Below are positions 1 to 10,832 of a stretch of DNA of 64,000 nt, piece by piece. The notes below the pieces were generated by a model. The model ran no database searches and was not told the origin of the DNA. It worked only from the letters and a program-made list of their open reading frames with translations. How positions within the stretch are numbered: position 1 is the first letter of the stretch; every line of letters begins with the position of its first letter. Source of the stretch: Corythucha ciliata (Eukaryota > Arthropoda > Insecta > Hemiptera > Tingidae); assembly GCA_038030265.1 (NCBI GenBank), contig CM075937.1, positions 1,674,001 to 1,738,000 of the forward strand, written 5' to 3'. The position numbers were made by a program, and so were the translations under genes.

Positions 1-58
1 GCATTCAAAGGACCGTAGTCAGAGTGACTGGGATAGTAACTCAAGCTTTGAAATTAAC

Positions 59-556
59 GTGCTAGTCGCTGAAATGTTCTCAATAAGTGAAAATTCGGCA
101 ACATCTCGAAAGGATTGGTTTACGGTAGAATTACTCGTCGAAGGCGGATCTCTAGTCGCCAAAGTGGACACCGGGGCCCAATGCAACGTCATTAGCCTAA
201 GACAATACAAGGACCTGGGCTACGACCTACACAATCTTCTGAATACAGAGGTGGTCATCACATCATACTCCAAGGACGTCGTACCGGTTCTTGGAAAATG
301 TATTCTTAAATGTAAGTTCAAATCAGTAGTTCATGTATTGGAATTTTTTGTAGTCAAAGACGACAGTGTTAATATTTTAGGGCTAGCATCGTCTGAAAAA
401 TTGGGGCTAGTTCAAAGGGTTGATTCAATGACGAAAAAATTACCGAATTACATTCCTGAAAAATATCACGGGTTTTTTAATGGTCAAATTGGCTGTATTC
501 CTGAAACAATCCATATTGAAACAGACCCTAATGTCAAGCCAGTCGTTTTACCCTGA
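59..556 (+). pseudogene. Ty3/gypsy pol: retropepsin-like aspartic protease region
   Basis: The 165-codon open frame contains an aspartyl protease signature, VDTGAQCNVIS, at about residues 36-46, with the catalytic Asp in DTGA. A beta-strand-rich stretch of normal retropepsin size follows. In the intact family this enzyme cleaves the Gag-Pol polyprotein. The frame ends at 556 just where the linker to the reverse transcriptase should continue. The continuation is in another frame that overlaps from 480, so a frameshift separates protease from polymerase. The Met at 59 is only the first in frame: the polyprotein continues leftward beyond the window. The family call is secure. Function is unlikely. 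Confidence 0.75.
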
Positions 557-559
557 CGA

Positions 560-1163
560 CGCATGCCTCATTCTCTGTTACCTAAAGTTTAAAAAAGAAC
601 TAGAATCCATGGTTGATAAGAGGATTATAAAAGCGGTAACACAGCCAACGGATTGGGTCAGCCAAATGGTGGTGGTTGTGAAAAAAGACGGTTCACTAAG
701 AATTTGTTTGGACCCTGGACCGCTCAATGAAGCTTTAAAAAGAGCTCATTATCCTTTCCCGACGGTCGAGGATTTTGCAGTTAAATTCAAGAATGCCAAG
801 TACTTTTGTAAGTTGGATGCTCAGTCTGGATTTTGGATGCTACCACTGGACGAGGAGAGCTCAAAATTGTGCACGTTCCAAACTCCCTGGGGCAGATTTT
901 CGTTTTTAAGACTTCCATTCGGGGTCTGCTCAGCACCGGAGATTTTTCATAGAGTAATAGCTGAAACATTTGCTCACATCAGAAATGTGGAATCCTTCCA
1001 AGATTATATTATTATCTGGGCTGAAAGTGAGCAACAATTGAAGACAACGTTGTCACAAGTTCTGCAGACAGCTTTGAAAAATGGAATCTTAACCCTAACA
1101 AATGTGTTTTTGATGCTGACTCAGTCACGTTTTTGGGCCACACTTTCAGCTCAGATGGTATGA
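560..1163 (+). pseudogene. Ty3/gypsy pol: reverse transcriptase with lost active site
   Basis: Canonical RT blocks are visible: VVVVKKDGSLRICLDPGPLN, CKLDAQSGFWMLPLDEE (first catalytic Asp in LDA), TPWGRFSFLRLPFGVCSAPE, then the palm block. At the position of the usual YxDD box (996-1007) the sequence reads F-Q-D-Y, so the second catalytic Asp is Tyr. By family knowledge this RT would be inactive. The frame then drifts: after about 1090 the thumb region is read in the frame that opens at 1133, so a second frameshift is present. This is a decayed polymerase domain, not a host gene. The open frame itself begins at 480, but that first stretch is out-of-frame protease sequence. Confidence 0.85.
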
Positions 1164-1837
1164 GTTGCGACTCTGAGAAATTAAAAGCAATACAAGCTCT
1201 AAAGACCCCAAATGATAAAAAATCGTTGCAAAGACTGCTGGGCACATTTAACTATGTATCAAAGTTTATTCCTCATTTTTCGGAAATTACAGCCCCGCTC
1301 AGAAGTTTGTTAAAAGATGATGTCGAATTTATTTGGACAAATGCTCAAGACGAAGCATTCAAATTATTAAAGAACACCTTATGTAACGCCCCTGTGTTGG
1401 GTTATAATGATCCAAAAACAGATTTAGTTTTAAGTGTCGACGCTAGTTCGCATGGGTTGGGAGCTGCATTAATTCAAAACCATAAACCTATAGCTTTTGC
1501 GTCAAAATCTCTCACAGATGCTCAAAAACGGTACAGCCAGATTGAAAAGGAACTTTTAAGTCTTTGTTTTGGCGCAGAGAAATTTAAAAACTACATTTTT
1601 GGAAGACATTCGGTAATTGTTCAGACGGACCACAAACCATTACTTGGCGTGTTTAAAAAACCTCTTCATAAGGTTCCTGCAAGATTGCAACGCATGCTAA
1701 TGACCCTACAGCATTATTCGTTAAAATTAGAACATGTTCTTGGAAAATATTTGTATTTAGCTGATTTATTAAGTCGAGATGTTAACCCTGCCGGTTGTGA
1801 TAACGACACTCCAGTCGTCCTGTCGGTGCGGAAGTAG
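1133..1837 (+). pseudogene. Ty3/gypsy pol: RT thumb and RNase H
   Basis: The frame starts in the RT connection (GHTFSSDGM, then LQRLLGTFNYVSKFIPHFSE). It goes on to a Ty3-type RNase H: LSVDASSHGLGAAL with the first acidic residue, SQIEKELLSLCFG with the Glu, VQTDHKPLLGV with the second Asp, and ADLLSRD at the end. In the intact element this domain degrades the RNA strand of the RNA-DNA hybrid. All RNase H acidic residues are present. The stop at 1835-1837 falls between RNase H and integrase, and the integrase resumes in a different frame. The Met at 1133 is internal and is not a true start. Confidence 0.85.
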
Positions 1838-1839
1838 AA

Positions 1840-3165
1840 ATGCAAGTCGCATTACTAGTTAAAAACTTGCCCATGTCAGACGAGTGCAGGGAGTCGATTA
1901 AGACCACGTCTAAAACGGATAGTGTTATAGTAAAATTAAGAGATTATTTAGCTAATGGTTGGCCTAAGAGTTATAAGGAAGTTGATAATGAAGTAAAGCC
2001 TTACTATGAGCTAAAATTATCATTGTGTGAAATTACCGGAGTAATCTTTTATAACAATAGAATTCTAATTCCCGACAAATTGAAACGAGAAATGCTTAAG
2101 AAATTGCATACTGGACATCCAGGAATAAATAGAATGCTTAACAGAGCAGAGATGACCTTATTTTGGTTAGGAATTAATCAGGAAATTAAACACTACGTTA
2201 AGTCATGTAAAACTTGTCTCAAGTATCAAAGTAACAAAGTCAAGCTAGTGATGACGTCTAAAAAAATTCCCAAGTTACCGTGGATGGAAGTGGCTTGTGA
2301 CGCTTTTGAACTCCATGGAAAAAATAATTTAGTCCTAGTAGATAGTTTGAGTAATTATATAGAAGTATTAAGTTTGCCGAATTTAAGTAGCTCAATAGTA
2401 GTAGAAAAAATAAAATCAGTGTTTGCTCGCCACGGCATCCCGCTAGTTTTTTACTCTGATGGAGCATTGTACTTTGCTTCCGAAATTTTTAGGAAGTTTT
2501 CAATGGAGTGGGGGTTTAAGCATGTGAAGTCGAGTCCACACTATCCACGATCCAATGGGTTGGCTGAAAGTGCGGTAAAGACTGTGAAGAAAATATTCCT
2601 AAAGGCCCTAGATTCACACGAAGATCCTTACCTAGCGCTACTCAATCATCGTAATACACCTCGAGGGAAAATTCATTCACCTGCGAGTAATCTAATGGGA
2701 AGAAATTTGCGAACGAATATACCATGTACGTTCAAGAACTTGATCCCTCGAATAACGTACAAAGAGGACAGGAAATTGTTAAGGTCGCAGAAAGAAAAGA
2801 CAAAGACTCTCCACGATCGAGCAGCCTGTTTTCGCCAACCGTTCAAGACAGGCCAGGAAGTAATGTTCAAAAAGCTCCCCAATGCTACTTGGAGCAGAGG
2901 TCAAATCACTGGTACAGCGGGCATCAATTCCTACATGGTTAAAGGAGATCATCAAGGAGAATACAGGCGCAACGAGTTCCACATTATCCCAGCGAGGGCG
3001 AGGACCCCATCTGCAGAAGAGAGGCAAATAGGAAATGATTCGACAGCTCAAACAACTCGAAACGTGGCAGGCAGTCACGCGCCGCTCGCCGAAACGAATG
3101 CTAGAGTGAGAGGTGTCAGTAGGGTGGGTAGAACAATAAAAAAGCCATTGAGATTCGTTGATTAA
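1840..3165 (+). CDS. Ty3/gypsy pol: integrase (intact domain)
   Basis: This 441-codon frame holds an HHCC zinc-binding N-terminus (HTGHPG, then CKTCLKY). The rve core follows with all three acidic residues visible: VACDAFE, then YSDGALYFASE, then NGLAESAVKTVKK with the Glu at the usual spacing of about 35 residues. A basic C-terminal tail ends in GRTIKKPLRFVD. The domain order matches K02A2.6-type integrases common in invertebrate genomes. It is the only module of this element that looks catalytically complete. It is detached by a frame change from the RNase H, so it would not be made as part of one polyprotein without frameshifting. Domestication is possible but nothing here shows it. Confidence 0.85.
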   Translation: MQVALLVKNLPMSDECRESIKTTSKTDSVIVKLRDYLANGWPKSYKEVDNEVKPYYELKLSLCEITGVIFYNNRILIPDKLKREMLKKLHTGHPGINRMLNRAEMTLFWLGINQEIKHYVKSCKTCLKYQSNKVKLVMTSKKIPKLPWMEVACDAFELHGKNNLVLVDSLSNYIEVLSLPNLSSSIVVEKIKSVFARHGIPLVFYSDGALYFASEIFRKFSMEWGFKHVKSSPHYPRSNGLAESAVKTVKKIFLKALDSHEDPYLALLNHRNTPRGKIHSPASNLMGRNLRTNIPCTFKNLIPRITYKEDRKLLRSQKEKTKTLHDRAACFRQPFKTGQEVMFKKLPNATWSRGQITGTAGINSYMVKGDHQGEYRRNEFHIIPARARTPSAEERQIGNDSTAQTTRNVAGSHAPLAETNARVRGVSRVGRTIKKPLRFVD

Positions 3166-3307
3166 TGTTTTAGTTAAGGTGCTACTGTTAATGATTGGTG
3201 CTGATGATTGATTGATTGAGGTTGATTGTCAAAACCTTACATGTTTGTAGTTTTAGTTTCATTATTGTTATTGTAAACTTGTACCTAGTTATTTCAAAGA
3301 GGGGAGG

Positions 3308-3620
3308 TGTTGTATAAATCATGACGTCACAGCAAGCAATGTACTTAGAGATAACCAAAAGAGAACCTAGCAGTGTCACTGTACTGAAACGCGGAATACA
3401 AATTGAATTGTTCATAGTTCATTATGTTGTTTTATTTCACAAAAACAAAACATCATGTAGTATTTGAAACCGAAATATACTCGTAGTAATGCTAGCAATT
3501 TGACAAAAATAATATTGTTAAAGAGGCTCTCGGCAACTAGAAATAAACCCATAACCTGCAGTTCTAAACCTTCGCTTTCTTCACGGAAATCGTCTGTATG
3601 GTAACCGGATTTATAATAAT
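3308..3620 (+). repeat. Probable 3' LTR of the Ty3/gypsy element
   Basis: A purine-rich tract precedes TGTTGTATAAATC at 3308. The proposed right end, GATTTATAATAA (to about 3619), is nearly the reverse complement of that start, as expected for LTR ends. The LTR contains an 8-bp palindrome TGACGTCA (about 3323-3330) and an AATAAA at about 3545. The partner LTR is outside the window, so the right boundary is inferred from the inverted ends only. Confidence 0.6.
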
Positions 3621-4107
3621 TTATTTGAGTTTTGTGAACTATTAAACTCGATCTGACAAGTGATGCCGAAGTTGTTCATGTAGAAAATATGTCATCACAT
3701 AATGTTGAAAACGTGTTGGAAAGTTTTCCAGAACACTGCAAAATCCATGAAACCGCATCAAATATAACCCTTTTCTGTCACGTGTTTGAAAAACTCCTAA
3801 TAACACTTTTTTATTTCTCAAAAATATGTTCAGCTCAATGAGTTTGACATGTGTTTGAAACGATACAGCCGCTACGAGAGTCCCATTGTGTTCAAAACAC
3901 AAATTTCCACGTGTTCAATACGTTTTGGACAAGAGTTTTTGAAATATGTTGGTCAGTTGTGTTGGAAATGTGTCAGAAAGATAATTTCTGAAATATTTCA
4001 AATTATCGGTATTTGAAATATTTCAGACAACTTTCAAGTGCAATCATTACTTTAGACACGTTGTTATGTTTCCAACCTATTTCAGAAATATGGGCTTGCT
4101 ACTAGGG
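3621..4107. other. Non-coding; right end resembles a TIR element
   Basis: No gene is visible. The stretch is AT-rich with several short palindromic phrases around TTGAAATATTTCA (about 3990-4030). Its right edge, read on the minus strand, is CCCTAGTAGCAAGCCCATAT. This resembles the CCCA..TAGCA ends of the elements at 48961 and 50793. The duplicated segment begins immediately after it. Confidence 0.4.
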
Positions 4108-4238
4108 AAGCGCTGATGTTTGGCGGATAGGTTGGGGAAATAGCGGTGATTTGCCTAAAACAAGGAAAAGGCCTTGGCTACAATTAGGAAAAGGCCTTAG
4201 CGGTTACCAATAGAGGTTTGTAATAGGTATGTATAATT

Positions 4239-4304
4239 AGAGACTTTTAGGGGCTTCTTGAAGGTTTCCGCCCCGGGCCCCCGATACGTGTAGGTCCGCC
4301 AGTG
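4239..4304 (+). repeat. GC-rich repeat-element right end (copy 1)
   Basis: The phrase AGAGACTTTTAGGGGC, then CCGCCCCGGGCCCCCG, ending GGTCCGCCAGTG, recurs at about 55892-55958 (copy 2). A diverged form lies at 37310-37359, after the minisatellite there. Read on the minus strand it begins CACTGGCGGACC, the style of a transposon terminus. A second GC-rich end, on the minus strand CACAGGCGTAGCAAGGGGCG, closes at about 4557. Confidence 0.55.
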
Positions 4305-4557
4305 GCCCCACCCATCAACGGATGTTGCGTGTTGGATCGGTGGGAAGCTTAGCTGATGCTTACTGCTTGGGTTTCCTAGGAAGGCGCAAGGCGTGCCGTA
4401 ATGTTGCGGCCGTTCGGCCGATGTCTTCGCTAAAAACGTTCCCTTACAAATTCACGTTCTTGTTTCCTATTCCTAGGTAGCGGTGATCGCATAACATAAC
4501 AGCGGGTTTGATGCCCGGTGCGGACCGCACACGCCGCACGCCCCTTGCTACGCCTGT

Positions 4558-6060
4558 GGAAAGCAGGAAGATTTTGCAAACAGCTATCCGCAAATGTAAA
4601 CATTTCATTCAGTCAGCCTGCACATTTCAAAAGCCCTGACCGCGTTCACAAAAATTAAATTTAACGTTTACCGAACAGATTGCAAAATCTCCCTATTGCA
4701 AAAAAAGAGAATCGCGATGCGCAATAGTTATAATTACTCGAGAATCGCCAGCATTGTCTGCGCGATAATACAACTTTGGACGCTTTCCAAAGTCCTCAAA
4801 TTTTACCAGGAAATGCAAGACCTTAATAAATGGCATCAAGACCGACAAAACACTTTGTTTTTGTATACGCAGTAGGGAATGAACTCGCAAGGTTACGGAG
4901 GCATTTAAGAAAGCCTTATAGGGCAGCTTGTTTTCCCCCTGTTTCTTCTTTTTTTTTTTCAATCTCTTGTTTATTTGAAGTTCCATAAACCGTTTTTACC
5001 TTTTCGTCGCTTTATTATGCCTCTTCCGCCAAACTAATGAAATCACCTTCACCTCTCCCTCAATGCCTAAGGTTGGTCGCTTGTGCGTTGGACCTCGCAC
5101 ACACATGTGCCCGGGAAGTTACACGCGGTGCAACTCTTGGAAAATGTCCAACTACTAATTACTGGGGAAACGTAAGTTTTTTTTTTTTGCTTGTTGAGTT
5201 ATAATTTTTCTTTTCGGCTGATTGTTTCCTGTTTCCAAACAAATCACCTTCATCTATTCTTGATCTTCCTTTATCATCAAATTTAAATTTAGAACAACAC
5301 CCCTGAAAACGACGCAGCTCTTTTTTTTGTGTGTGTGTTGTTCACACGGAGCTGTTTGTGCCATCCAATCCCCCACCTCTCACCCTTTCTGACAAAGTAG
5401 AGGGTGTGGGAAGTGAGTCGGGAGCAAATATTGTACCATATAAACTACGACTCTATACGAAGTCCATCAGCCATGTCCATGCTAAAAGGAAAACTTTTTT
5501 TTCTCCTCATGTTCACCAACACCCGTCTTCCTCCCTCACTTCTCATCCTTCAAAGGTACATTTATGAAAATAGGCGTAGAGGAGTGAAAAAGAACGGCAT
5601 ACTGTGAGTGGGGGGGGGGAGTTATATCTATATGCGAGCAGAAAAGTTTAAGAATAGAACTTGGGCTCAATTGGGAGGTAGTAGAGGGGGGGGGGACTTA
5701 CGCCTTTTCGTTCACTCCCCCTCTTCCCTACACGATTTTTTTTTTTGGACAGATTTATTCAAACCCCCTAGTTCCTCAGTTCGAATTTTCGTGTCGCATC
5801 CTTTACATGTCAGGGTAAGTTAAATTTTTCCACCCCTTTCAACCCTCACGATCCCACAAGTCTCGGTAAACACAACAAACGTGACCCAGATTTTTTTGCC
5901 CGTCTCAGATTTCGAAGACGAAAAACATGGGAATAGTCTGGAGCAAGGAAGTGTCGTCAAACAGCGAGCCGAGTATCGAAGTTGGTTTTTTCCGCGAGAC
6001 AGTTTTTTTTTGTCGTTAAGGCATGGAAATTCACTTATTTAATTCATAATTATACCTCAG
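4558..6060. other. Duplicated non-coding stretch upstream of the coiled-coil exons
   Basis: No convincing gene. There are several T-runs and short open frames that are not conserved in frame between the two copies. One weak exon candidate exists at about 5753-5814: an ACAG acceptor after a T-tract and a GTAAGT donor, open in a phase compatible with the exon at 6061. Its peptide does not resemble the coiled coil, so I do not include it in the gene. Confidence 0.4.
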
Positions 6061-9000
6061 GATGATTCGCTTCAAAACGACGAGGAAAGGAAAACAGCGC
6101 GCGAGGAGGACATGAGACGATTCAAGGAGGAACTAGCTCGAAAGAGGGAAGCGCGTAGCGAAGCGATTAAAGCGTTGAACGCGAAAATTGCGTTCCTCGA
6201 AAAAGATAGAGATGACAGTCGGAGAGAAAATGAGCATTTACGAGAGCAACTCGGTCGAATTCAGAGCGTCAATGACGACGCTAATTGTTCAAAGGGCAAT
6301 GAGGAAATCGAGGGATTAGAGAGGCAAGTGAAGGCGCTCAAGGAAGTGGCCATGATCGGAGGCGAAATGTTGAAAATTCGGGAGCTTCAGGTGATGATTT
6401 GCGAGTTTTGCGTTTTTAATTGCTGTGGCTCATCTAACAGATCGTGTTCTGCTTTATATCCACTTATCAACGGCCCAATGAGTAGGGGAAAAAATTGAAT
6501 AATAATGAGCGTAGCATTTTAACGAGAATGACGCACGTGCAATTTATTTTCTGAATCAGAACAAACGGGCTTCGTCTTCCTAATCCTTATAAATAGCGTC
6601 CGTCCAAAAGTGAATTCTCTCAAGCTGTTTACCGGTCTGTTTCTATACAAAATCTAATTCCGATAATGACCTTTTAAAATCGACTCAACCTTTCCTAAAT
6701 CTCAGCATATACACACAGTGAGGCTCACCCAGCTCCAAAACATCATCCCTTTAATACCTTTCTGACAATCTTTATGATGCGGCATTACAGTCCAGCGCAC
6801 AAAAAATGATTTTCCTTTGAAATGGTTTTTTGATGGTTAATTAATCCCTTTGCGGAGGGGGGAGGGGTTTACTTTGAAAATTGAATATTTGCTTTGGAAA
6901 TAAAGTCTCGCCTTGCTTATGATAGGAGAAAAGGGGAGAGGGGGTTCTACGTTTTCCCTTTTTCCAGATTTATTTTTCTCTTCCAATCCCTCGATTTAAT
7001 CAGCCCATCTGTCGCTTGTGTGCGTATGCAGCAGCCGCCTATGTGAGTGAACGACCGTTTTTTTTCAAACAAGCGACGCTATAAAATGATAAATAGGACA
7101 GAATTTTCCCATATCGAGAAACTTCCCTCTAAACCAGAAAAAATACCCCAGAGGGTTGAACCCCCCCCCCCATCATGACATTACCAGCTGGGGAAGGGGT
7201 CATTTTTCCACGTAAAATTAACAAGTCGTAGGTACATGAATTTGCTCATTTTGACGTAGTAACTTGCAATTTGACCCATAAACGACTAAATACGTATTCT
7301 TGGAAGGGCCATTTTTCACACACCAGTACCATATTTTTCACAATTTTGGACCGATTGCTTTGATGTATTCTGAAATACTTAATTCCTGAATATTCAAAAC
7401 AGGCGCATAAATCAACCTTACAGATTTGTTCGTTCAGTCTCTGCAATGAAATTTATTCAGTAGTATAAGAGCTCTCTATAACTTGTCCAGAAGAAAGAAG
7501 CTTTAATTTTCCGCTTCGCGAGCTTTATATTGTCAAGAGGTTGGGGGGGAAAACGAGAGAAAATTAATTTCTGAGTCGATTTTTCACAAATTCACGGTAT
7601 GAATTACCGAATAATTTAAGGCTCCGCGCTACCCCTCCCCCCTCCACAGTCTTATTTGGCTGTTTTTGGATTCACCAAAAGAATTTTTTCTTTGTTTCAG
7701 GTGAACGAACTCAAGGACAAGCTCATGGCAATCGAAGAGACTGGACAAGCGTACGAAAAAGAGGTTGAGAACATGCGACGTCTCAAAAATCTGTACGAAG
7801 ATCGGGCTCGAGCCATGACCATTACACATCAAATGGAGCTCGACAGGGAAAAGGCGAAATTGGTAGCGGCCGAAACGAGAAAAGACATTGCCGAACACAG
7901 AACTCGCGAGCTCGGCGAGAAAAACAAAGAGCTTGAAGAGCGATTGGAAAAATTGAACAATTCCCTGGACGAGGCCAACGGTCAAATTAGCGATTTAAAA
8001 ATTCAATTGGCGAGTAAATCGGAGGATCTGTACCATGCGACGTCGCAAATAAACATCATTAATCAATTGTTCGGACAGCTGTTCACCCCTGGGCCGGACT
8101 CACTAGAACGAGTAACAAAAGTTCTGGAAGAGCACAGGGATCTTGTAAATCATTTAACGACCGAAGGAAAAATAACAGATCTAGCGTCTACGCTCGTCAA
8201 TTTAGCCGATAAGGATCATTTACCTAATACGGAACACCAAGATGTCACGGATCACTTGAGTAAAGTTTGGCGTCTTCTGGTTGAACTCCTCGGGCATCAT
8301 GTGAAACAAGTTCCGGACGAGTCCTCACCCGAAAGTTGTTACAAGAGCGTTGAAACTCCCTCGGGTCCTAAGCTTGTCATAAGCGTAAGCCAAACATTTC
8401 TCAGGCTCAAGGATTTAATTTTGGAAAAGAACACCCTCGTAAAAGAGGTTGGAAGACTGAAACAATTAAACTCGACTTTGGAAAATCGATTGATTGGACA
8501 AGAAAGTCGTCTTGTAGTTGTCACCGCTGAGCTTCACAAAACATGGGGCGTTGTCAGTAAATTAAAAACTCAACACAAGCAGTTGCATACTCATGAGAAG
8601 GTATTAAGATATGAATTAGCTCAAAAGAGACTCTTGTTGAATGAACTCAAAAAACAACTGGAAGACTGCAAAGATAATTGGAATTTGGCGAGGGCGAAAA
8701 ATCATCAGACTGAAAATGATTGGAGAGAATTGAGGTCGGAGTTCGCTTCGAGGAAGCAACAACTCAGCTCGGCTGAAAGTGGATATGAAGAGTCACCGAA
8801 CGATTCGCTAGATGAAGAGGAAAAAGATTCCGTTCATATTCTCACATGGGATGTCGACGGCGAGCCCACAGCGCAAAATTCGTCGACTTTCCGTCAAACG
8901 ACTGGCGAGTGGTCCGGAAAAGAACCAACGCCGCCACCGTCATCGCCAAATCCGTCACCGTTGGGCAACTCCGATGAACCACCACCACCACCACCACCAC

Positions 9001-9278
9001 CGTCATCGCCCGGCCCATCTGGTGGTACTGCCGCTGGTAGAAGCGTCGACGAGGTTCTAAACGCACGGCAAGAGAGGTTAGCGCGTCTCGAGGCTCAGTG
9101 TCAAGGGCTTTTTACCAAGATGTCGCGGACTTCACAGCGAAGCGATCAAATTAGCGACAAACTGGTCAAACTTCACGAACAGTACGGTGGCAGTCCTAGA
9201 CAGCACTCGGAAGGTGACAGCGAATCTTCGATGGAGGAAGAACAAGAAACACCAGTTACCACTACTGATAAAACGTAG
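6061..9278 (+). CDS. Coiled-coil, proline-rich protein gene, copy 1 (two exons seen, 5' end missing)
   Basis: Two exons join in phase 0: 6061-6390 (acceptor TACCTCAG, donor CAG/GTGATG) and 7701-9278 (acceptor TTTGTTTCAG, stop TAG-type end at 9278). Together they encode about 635 residues. Residues 1-330 or so are highly charged with heptad-like leucines (for example KNLYEDRARAM, RELGEKNKELEERLEKLNN), a long coiled coil. A middle segment is less charged (VWRLLVELLGHH). Another coiled-coil block follows. Then comes a proline-rich linker with eight consecutive prolines near 8982-9000. The C-terminal helix ends in an acidic tail (SMEEEQETPVTTTDKT). The start codon and first exons are not found: the Met at 6112 is internal because the frame is open back to the splice acceptor. 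I do not recognise the family. A cytoskeletal or trafficking scaffold is only a guess from composition. Copy 2 has a frameshift, so this is the better candidate for function. Confidence 0.85.
6391..7700 (+). other. Intron of the coiled-coil gene, copy 1
   Basis: The intron is 1310 bp, with donor GTGATG and acceptor TTTGTTTCAG. It has C- and G-runs (about 6857, 7161, 7543) that differ in length between the two duplicate copies, and no open frame worth calling. Confidence 0.75.
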
Positions 9279-10510
9279 TAACATTTATCGAATCTTTGAT
9301 TTTCGGTTTCCGGAATGTTATTTGAAGTTCAAAGACACAAAACTTAATTACCTACTCTCGTTTTGTTAATCGCAACGTCTGTTAAACTATTTTTTATGAA
9401 TTTGATACACGCAATGAAGTTTGTACTCCTATTCTATAAACATATTATTATTATAACATTCCTAATGCATTTTTCCCCTTTGTCGACGAGACGGTTGCGT
9501 TGGTCGGTTGCTTGGTGCAATCAAAAGAGACGATTAACCACAATGCATGAACTGCACATTCTCTCAACTGAGTATTACTCATTTTCCTTTACGTCCCGTT
9601 ACATGGGCGAAAAGAAAGAGTTATTGGGGTATGATAAACGTCTGCGTATACATTTTGTCACCCGTGTATACGCTTTGAGGAAAATACCATTTTAGGACTA
9701 CCGGTGTAATTCTGCAGTAGAAAATAGAACTACAGTGGTGCGGTTAAATATCTCGCCACTTTATTCCTAGTTGGTTTACAACAAGAAACCCTTATAACGC
9801 GGTCGGGACGAACGGATTTTTTTTTTGTATCTCATTACATCGATTAATACGCGTTACGCCAAGGTTGACACCAAGGCAACACTCAAAAGTAGGAGATTAA
9901 GTTATCCCGAAGTGAATGTAAGAAGGGAGGACTTAAATCCCCCTTTTTTCGCCGTAAATCTTCAATTTAAACTTTTCTCTCATTCAACTTTTTGTCCGGC
10001 TTCCAAACATTTTCCCTCTCGCTCTTTTATATCAGATCTTCCAATCATTTCTCGGGTTTCAGTAGATTGCCAATGGTTGAAAGTCGAGAGTGAAAATAGG
10101 AATAACAGAAGTCCGAAAGGAAGAAGAGTCAAGGACGGCTTAGAGGGAGGGGGGGTGTGATCGATGAAAAGGTTATAAGACAGTTTCTTGACTTCAACGA
10201 TTTCTAAGACAGTTTGAACCACTTGAACAATTTATCTTAATTTTCCTTGAGGCGGAATATTGTTTTTACAGGACATATTCCTTTTAAGTCACAAAAGATT
10301 CTGTTGTGTATTATAGACGAAGGAGAGGATTTTGACGATGGAAAGTGATAAAAAAAATGCAAAAGTCCATTTATTTAGAGAAAAACAAAATCGAACATAA
10401 AATTGGAAAAAAAAGCTTCAATCTTCTTGTAATAATAATGGGTTGACCGTTAATAATGCGGTGCTGGAGACAACAACTGAAGTATATTACAGATTCAATT
10501 ATATTTTCTC
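9279..10510. other. 3' flank of the coiled-coil gene; no further gene seen
   Basis: This holds the presumed 3' UTR and downstream non-coding DNA, nearly identical in copy 2. Small open frames (for example 9825-10160) have no recognisable motif. A 195-bp interval, 10296-10490, is flanked by AGATTC at both ends and is missing from copy 2. Confidence 0.6.
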
Positions 10511-10518
10511 TTTACACC
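10511..10518. repeat. Target-site duplication, left copy (TTTACACC)
   Basis: It is identical to 14691-14698 and occurs once in the uninterrupted sequence of the other duplicate copy. Confidence 0.93.
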
Positions 10519-10832
10519 TTTTTTTTTTTTTTTTTTTTTTTTTTAATTCCAAACAACTTTACTGTAAATTGATTACATTATAGTTTTGCTTAATTGTAAC
10601 AATGGAGATTATGCTCCTCACGTAACGTGTTGCAGGCTACTGTCCATTGACAGCCCCCGCTAGTAACTTATTCCGAAATCGAGATTTATATGAAGTGTTA
10701 AATAAATGCATGAATAGATAAATATATAAATAGATAAATAAATAAATAATCAAATAAATAAGAAATATGAGGAACTAAGAAATTCAACAAATGATTATAA
10801 ACTATGAATATGGTTCAAATTAATGAGGGCAG

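Larger units (their letters stand above)
1..3620 (+). mobile_element. Ty3/gypsy LTR retrotransposon, 3' part, degenerate
   Basis: Protease, reverse transcriptase, RNase H and integrase regions follow one another on the plus strand in the order typical of Ty3/gypsy pol. A purine-rich tract (about 3296-3307) and an LTR-like sequence come next. The 5' LTR and gag lie outside the window. The coding path changes frame near 556, near 1100-1135 and at 1837, so it is not one open frame. Integrase is the best preserved part. Family knowledge places such pols in the Ty3/gypsy group (Metaviridae). The exact clade is not assigned. Confidence 0.9.

Noticed and set aside
4693..4986. 97-codon minus frame present in both duplicates
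   Set aside because: Conserved only because the DNA is duplicated. No motif, and it contains a poly-Lys run from a T-tract.
5753..5814. Possible upstream exon of the coiled-coil gene
   Set aside because: Splice words are acceptable and it is open in phase, but the peptide is unlike the coiled coil and only one difference between copies is informative, so I left it out of the gene model.
9825..10160. 111-codon frame identical in both duplicates
   Set aside because: Identity is due to the duplication. No motif, and the region behaves as 3' flank.
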